Part shown: piece by piece, positions 36,245 through 39,547 of the stretch | Layout of the letters: each line of letters starts with the position of its first letter | Position numbering within the stretch: the first letter of the stretch is position 1 | Origin: DAITQM01 sp039794245 | GTDB lineage: Bacteria; Pseudomonadota; Gammaproteobacteria; Xanthomonadales; Wenzhouxiangellaceae | Direction of reading: 5' to 3' | Assembly (NCBI GenBank): GCA_039794245.1 | Contig: JBDIVS010000025.1 | Span: 1 to 39,547, forward strand | Length of the DNA stretch: 39,547 nucleotides | Made by a program: the position numbers and the translations under genes | The notes under the pieces: model-generated | The model's input: only the letters and a program-made list of their open reading frames with translations | What the model was told of the DNA's origin: nothing | The model's database searches: none

Positions 36245-37081
36245 TCACGCCGCATCCTCCAGGATCGCACACAGTTCCGCCGTGCTCCGCCAGTGCAGGC
36301 CGTGGACAAAGCGCGGGATCGACCAGCACGATGTCTGTTTTATGACCGGGGCACCGGCGGCCGTAAACGCCCCGGCAAGCCCCATCCCGGGGCCGTGGCG
36401 CGGCAGGTACTCCCCCTCGAGATAGTCATTGGATTCGCCGTAAGGATAGGCGAACAAGCGCGGCGTCGTGCCGCAGAGCTCGCCGATCAGCTCCTGCGCC
36501 CGGCGGATCTCGTGATCCGCCAGGCTTTCTGTATCGATACTGCGAAACGTCCCGCGCGGCTGGCCCGGTGCTTCGCTGGCCACCTCGTGATTGTGATCCC
36601 AACTGTGGTTGCCGATGTCGAGCAGACCGCCCGTTGCGGCCGCCGCCCACCAATTCGAGTCGAGCCACCCTGCGCCATACAGACAGGCGCGGTCCATTTC
36701 ACTGCGGGCGACCGGCGAGGCCATCACAAAACAAGTGGCGTTGAGGTTCGGCTGCTCACTGCCCCGGCGCGCGCGGAAGGCTTCGAGGATCGGCAGGAAA
36801 CCGGGCAGGCGGCCGTACTCCGGATGATCGACGGATTGATAGTCCAGGATCGTGCCGTCGTCAAAACTGAGGCCCACAGTACCTTGCAGTTCCGCATCGC
36901 CGCGTTCACCCTGAAGCCACTCGACAAGCCAGCGCAGCGGCACGATCCGCCGCCCGGCGGCGGCGATCGCTTCCAGGTCAGCAGCAAGAGCGAGATGACC
37001 ATCGCCGGCGTAATCCCGCCCGCTCAGGATATGGGCGTGATAGGCCAGGACGGGGACGCAGACCTGTGAACGGGGACTCAT
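36245..37081 (-). CDS. Polysaccharide deacetylase (NodB domain) family protein
   Basis: A 278-residue CE4-type protein without signal peptide. NodB motifs are present: VLAYHAH at the start, the metal/catalytic Asp pair in LSFDDG (Asp74, Asp75), the metal-binding His pair in NHSWDHNH (His159, His163), and the FAYPYGES segment of motif 3. In the family these Zn enzymes remove N-acetyl groups from peptidoglycan, chitin-like or surface sugars. The layout (YHAH, PYGESND) is like the deacetylases seen in glycan export loci. Divergent from the lipid acyltransferase gene, with the MITE-like element between them. A cytoplasmic location or an unrecognised export route both remain open. Confidence 0.85.
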   Translation of the reverse strand: MSPRSQVCVPVLAYHAHILSGRDYAGDGHLALAADLEAIAAAGRRIVPLRWLVEWLQGERGDAELQGTVGLSFDDGTILDYQSVDHPEYGRLPGFLPILEAFRARRGSEQPNLNATCFVMASPVARSEMDRACLYGAGWLDSNWWAAAATGGLLDIGNHSWDHNHEVASEAPGQPRGTFRSIDTESLADHEIRRAQELIGELCGTTPRLFAYPYGESNDYLEGEYLPRHGPGMGLAGAFTAAGAPVIKQTSCWSIPRFVHGLHWRSTAELCAILEDAA

Positions 37082-37112
37082 GATTCAGCTATCATAGCCC
37101 TATCACGGCATT

Positions 37113-37300
37113 GGGTTAACCCAACAGTTGCATAAACCCAACAGTTGCATAAATTTTGCTCGAATTTATATATTTCTTCATTAAATCAATAAGTTATGGG
37201 AATTTTAGTTAAAGCATCGAATTCGCCAAGGATGACGCGCCCGGTTTCTCGCCCGCTTGACCGAGAATTCCGGGAATTTATGCAACAGTTGGGTTAACCC
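37113..37300. mobile_element. 188-bp MITE-like element with 24-bp terminal inverted repeats
   Basis: The ends 37113-37136 and 37277-37300 are perfect inverted repeats of 24 bp, each starting with the palindrome GGGTTAACCC and continuing with AACAGTTGCATAAA. The left end carries a second, directly repeated 17-bp copy of CCCAACAGTTGCATAAA (37120-37136 and 37137-37153). The 120-bp interior is strikingly AT-rich for this region, with no coding frame. This is the form of a non-autonomous element moved by a transposase elsewhere. No flanking target duplication is obvious. It separates the deacetylase and acyltransferase promoters. Confidence 0.8.
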
Positions 37301-37327
37301 CTCGATGTTTATCCAATCCTTATCGCA

Positions 37328-38218
37328 ATGAGACTCGGTGTGGCCGCATGGCGCAGGGCACGCCAGGAACTCGCGGATTTTGTCACCTATTTTCTTCTGC
37401 CGCTGCCTGGCCTATTGCTGCCGTGGCGGCTGGCTTGGCCGCTGTACCGGCGTATCGCCGGGCGGCGCTGGTTCTTCAGGAGCAGAGTCGAAGCGGCGTA
37501 TTCGGAGGCCGAAAGGATAATTGAAATCGCCGAACCGCAGATCTGGCAGCGCCACTACCGCCTCGTGCAGATCGTCGATCTGCTGGATTTCTGGATCTCC
37601 GTACTGCAACCCTGGCGCTGGCGCCGGCTGTTGCACCAACATGGAAAATGGCCCGTACAACGCCCTTTAGTTATTATCGGCACACACTGGGGACCGGCAT
37701 ATTTCGTGTTACAATCCCTGCACAGCGCCGGCATCGCACCGTATTACATTATTCGCAATGCGCCTCCCGGCGAATTTCGAGGCAAAAGAGTGCTGCAATT
37801 ATTCACCCTGGCGCGCAAAAGCCACCTCGAACGGTTGTTTCCCGGAAAACGATACAGCCCCGGCGGCTTTCCGCGCCGGCTCATTCGCGCCCTGCACTCG
37901 GGCGAATGTATCCTGGCGCTCTTCGATGTACCCGCCAGCCGGCACAGCAAACACTTCAAGATTCGAATCTTCGGCCGGCAGGCCGCAGTGCAGTCTGGAA
38001 TCGTCGGCCACGCCATGGACTGCAAGGCGATGTTCGTCACTTATAAACTCGGTCTCGACTTCAGCACGGGGCGGAGAATACTGCACATCGATCCAGCCAT
38101 TGAACATTCAAACGAAGAGCAGGCGTTGCGACATCTGGCGGATTTCATGGCCCGCACCCTGGAACAAGACCCGGCGCAATGGCAGCTTTGGCAGGTTGCC
38201 AATTTGTTTTTGGGTTAA
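37328..38218 (+). CDS. Lipid A biosynthesis-type acyltransferase (LpxL/HtrB-like), divergent
   Basis: A 296-residue protein of the LpxL-like acyltransferase family, with an N-terminal hydrophobic, basic anchor (LLPLPGLLLPWRLAWPLYRRI). The block IIGTHWGPAYFVLQSL corresponds to the active-site region, and SGECILALFDVP, RIFGRQAAVQSGIVGHA and KAMFVTYKL follow the family order. In LpxL the motif is His-x4-Glu/Asp; here the position after H-W-G-P-A is Tyr, so the usual acid is absent. It may belong to a subfamily with a different acid or substrate (ornithine lipid, aryl-polyene or surface-glycan acylation), or be inactive. ATG 37328 lies 28 nt after the MITE-like element, which may supply its promoter. 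It converges on the GT-C gene. Confidence 0.7.
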   Translation: MRLGVAAWRRARQELADFVTYFLLPLPGLLLPWRLAWPLYRRIAGRRWFFRSRVEAAYSEAERIIEIAEPQIWQRHYRLVQIVDLLDFWISVLQPWRWRRLLHQHGKWPVQRPLVIIGTHWGPAYFVLQSLHSAGIAPYYIIRNAPPGEFRGKRVLQLFTLARKSHLERLFPGKRYSPGGFPRRLIRALHSGECILALFDVPASRHSKHFKIRIFGRQAAVQSGIVGHAMDCKAMFVTYKLGLDFSTGRRILHIDPAIEHSNEEQALRHLADFMARTLEQDPAQWQLWQVANLFLG

Positions 38219-38237
38219 CGGCAATAACCGATTGGTA

Positions 38238-39421
38238 TCATGGGTTGAGATATTCTGCACAAGGCGTACCGGCAACCGCAGAGTACCAATTGGCTCTCCA
38301 GGTCGTTGGGTCATCGTCCGGCTTTATGTGCAAGGCGATCAAACCGGCACTTACCGGATCGGCGCAATAAAAATATTTCGGCCAAAAAACAGGTTTGTGA
38401 TCCATCCCGTCGTCCGCCCCGCGAATCTCGTACATGATGCCGTCAAGGATTTTCTTTCGCCACGCGTCGAGATCCGGGGCTACAAAAGGCACCATGCGGT
38501 CAAGCAGGCTTGCCGGTTGGAACAGGGAGCTGACCAGCGCTCCCTGACCATGCCTGCCGACAAGCGCGACGCCGATATGTTCAGGCACCAGGACCAGCGC
38601 CCAACTCTCTTTTTCGATATGATCCGCCTCGGCATAAATCGCTTGTTGCAGGCGGGGAATATAATGAACGGCATACGTCCAGTCACGCTGTGCCGGATGC
38701 TGCGCGGTGGCCAGGATGCCCAGCGCTATCGCGGTAATCGCCAGCCCCGCAGAGCGCCTCAATATTCCGCTGCTATTGATCAGTGCAGCGAGCGCCGGAG
38801 CAGTCAATATGGCGAAATATGCACTGCCTGAGTACAACAAGCGAATCCCTTGACCGACTGGAGATGCCTGGTGCAAGTGAGGCAAGAGCCCGCCAACCGC
38901 CAACAGCACCCAGAGAAAAGCCAATATGAAACTCTTGTGATAATTTTTCCTGACGGCGGCTTCATAAACCACCGGACCCAACAGGGCTGCCATCGTGGTC
39001 CAGAATGCGGCATACAACACCGGTTGTGTACGCCAGGCAGGAAGCAGAATCTCGCCGAGAACCGGGATTTTTGTCATCCACACCATAGGCAGCCAACTGA
39101 TTCCCCTTTGATGGACACCGAACGGCGTGTCATAAAGAAACCAACGCAATGCAAGATAAGCGATGAAAACAAAAAAACTGAACAGCCAATAAGGGAATAC
39201 CCGCCGGATGTTCACAAGCACCGTCGCCTGCGGATCGCGCCGGTCCACCGCCCACCATGCCGCGAGAAAAAGCAATACCGGCGTCACCATTGCCGATTCC
39301 TTGCTGGCCAAAGCCAGCGCCAGAAACAGTGCGGCGCTGATATGCTTGCATGAGAGCATCCGATCGACGGCCAGCAGGCTGAAGAGCAAAGCCAGGCTGT
39401 CGTAGCGCCCGGCGATCCAGA
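38238..39421 (-). pseudogene. GT-C-type membrane glycosyltransferase-like gene, 5' part cut off by IS66
   Basis: Minus-strand frame encoding a polytopic membrane protein whose visible part (about 394 residues) starts inside a helix (LWIAGRYDSLALLFSLLAV) exactly where the IS66-type end begins, so the N-terminus is separated by the insertion. WIAGRYDSLALLF and ALASKESAMVTPVLLFLA resemble the SKE-type loop of dolichyl-phosphate-mannose-like (PMT/ArnT-like, GT-C) glycosyltransferases. About seven further hydrophobic segments follow, then a soluble C-terminal domain of about 130 residues. As it stands the product cannot be complete unless the left part continues beyond the IS; it is most likely a null allele. 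The original substrate is unknown. Confidence 0.7.
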
Positions 39422-39547
39422 GTAAGCGGTCAAACTACACCGTTACCGCGTGCTGCGGTTGATATCGGACAATAGGGGGTTGGCGGCGAATTTCTGTTTC
39501 CAGATTCTGGGGGTGAGTTCTTCGACTTTGCTGGCCGGGTGTTGGCT
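39422..39547. mobile_element. End of an IS66-family element (runs out of the window)
   Basis: The element begins with GTAAGCGG at 39422. IS66-family terminal repeats start with GTAA, and the coding end of its transposase lies 20 nt inside. The junction falls in the middle of the GT-C frame, which reads openly up to it. The other end and any 8-bp target duplication are beyond the window. Confidence 0.7.
39443..39547 (-). CDS. IS66-family transposase, C-terminal end
   Basis: The last 34 codons of a minus-strand frame cut by the window edge, ending with TAA. It reads HPASKVEELTPRIWKQKF and then ANPLLSDINRSTR. The HPAS-x-x-x-EL-x-P pattern is that of the small C-terminal domain that closes IS66 TnpC transposases. 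The catalytic part is outside the window. The stop lies 21 nt from the element end, as expected for these elements. Confidence 0.65.
   Translation of the reverse strand, partial: SQHPASKVEELTPRIWKQKFAANPLLSDINRSTR

Overview
This is a GC-rich, gene-dense stretch of a bacterial chromosome that reads as gammaproteobacterial: NhaB, SixA, a zinc-type prepilin peptidase, MetF, Acs and an atpIBEFHAGDC operon all resemble that class. I cannot name a genus. There are no rRNA or tRNA genes and no CRISPR array. Two IS-derived sequences cut the window edges: an ISL3-type transposase tail at the left, and the end of an IS66-type element at the right that has landed inside a membrane glycosyltransferase gene.

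Layout. 1-4618 (+): ISL3 tail, then pilD-coaE-M14 peptidase, tightly packed. 4643-4860: a long imperfect foldback repeat. 4884-6839 (+): acs. 6851-9788 (-): M28 lipoprotein peptidase, DUF192 lipoprotein, a small unknown protein and a DUF4389-like membrane protein. 9927-14372 (+): mnmG (apparently leaderless), a secreted amidohydrolase, a glutathione S-transferase and sixA. 14522-16033 (-): nhaB. 16462-20017 (+): metK-ahcY-metF, the S-adenosylmethionine / activated methyl cycle. 20059-21647 (-): a UbiA-type prenyltransferase with a probable SDR gene remnant downstream, and a DUF442-type phosphatase. 21795-26514 (+): an overlapping three-gene unit of Fe-S flavoprotein, korA and korB. 26516-28568 (-): two tandem CsgG-like proteins with C-terminal SH3 domains. 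28778-36079 (-): the complete F1Fo ATP synthase operon with a good promoter upstream. 36245-39547: a NodB-type polysaccharide deacetylase, a 188-bp MITE-like element, a lipid A-type acyltransferase, and the interrupted GT-C-type membrane protein with the IS66 end.

How the genes work together. The metK-ahcY-metF cluster supplies SAM, removes S-adenosylhomocysteine and provides methyl-THF to remake methionine. The Fe-S flavoprotein-KorAB cluster should oxidise a 2-oxoacid (probably 2-oxoglutarate) to its acyl-CoA with low-potential electrons, with the flavoprotein as likely redox partner. The ATP synthase has all nine genes, but its a subunit carries about 62 extra residues between the essential Arg and His, enough for two more membrane helices. 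The peptidase and amidohydrolase genes suggest extracytoplasmic peptide use, and the right-hand region looks like cell-surface glycan or lipid modification under attack by mobile elements.

The least ordinary signals are the AtpB insertion, the CsgG-SH3 pair (one lipidated, one not), the two foldback/MITE-like elements, the leaderless mnmG promoter and the gene broken by IS66.
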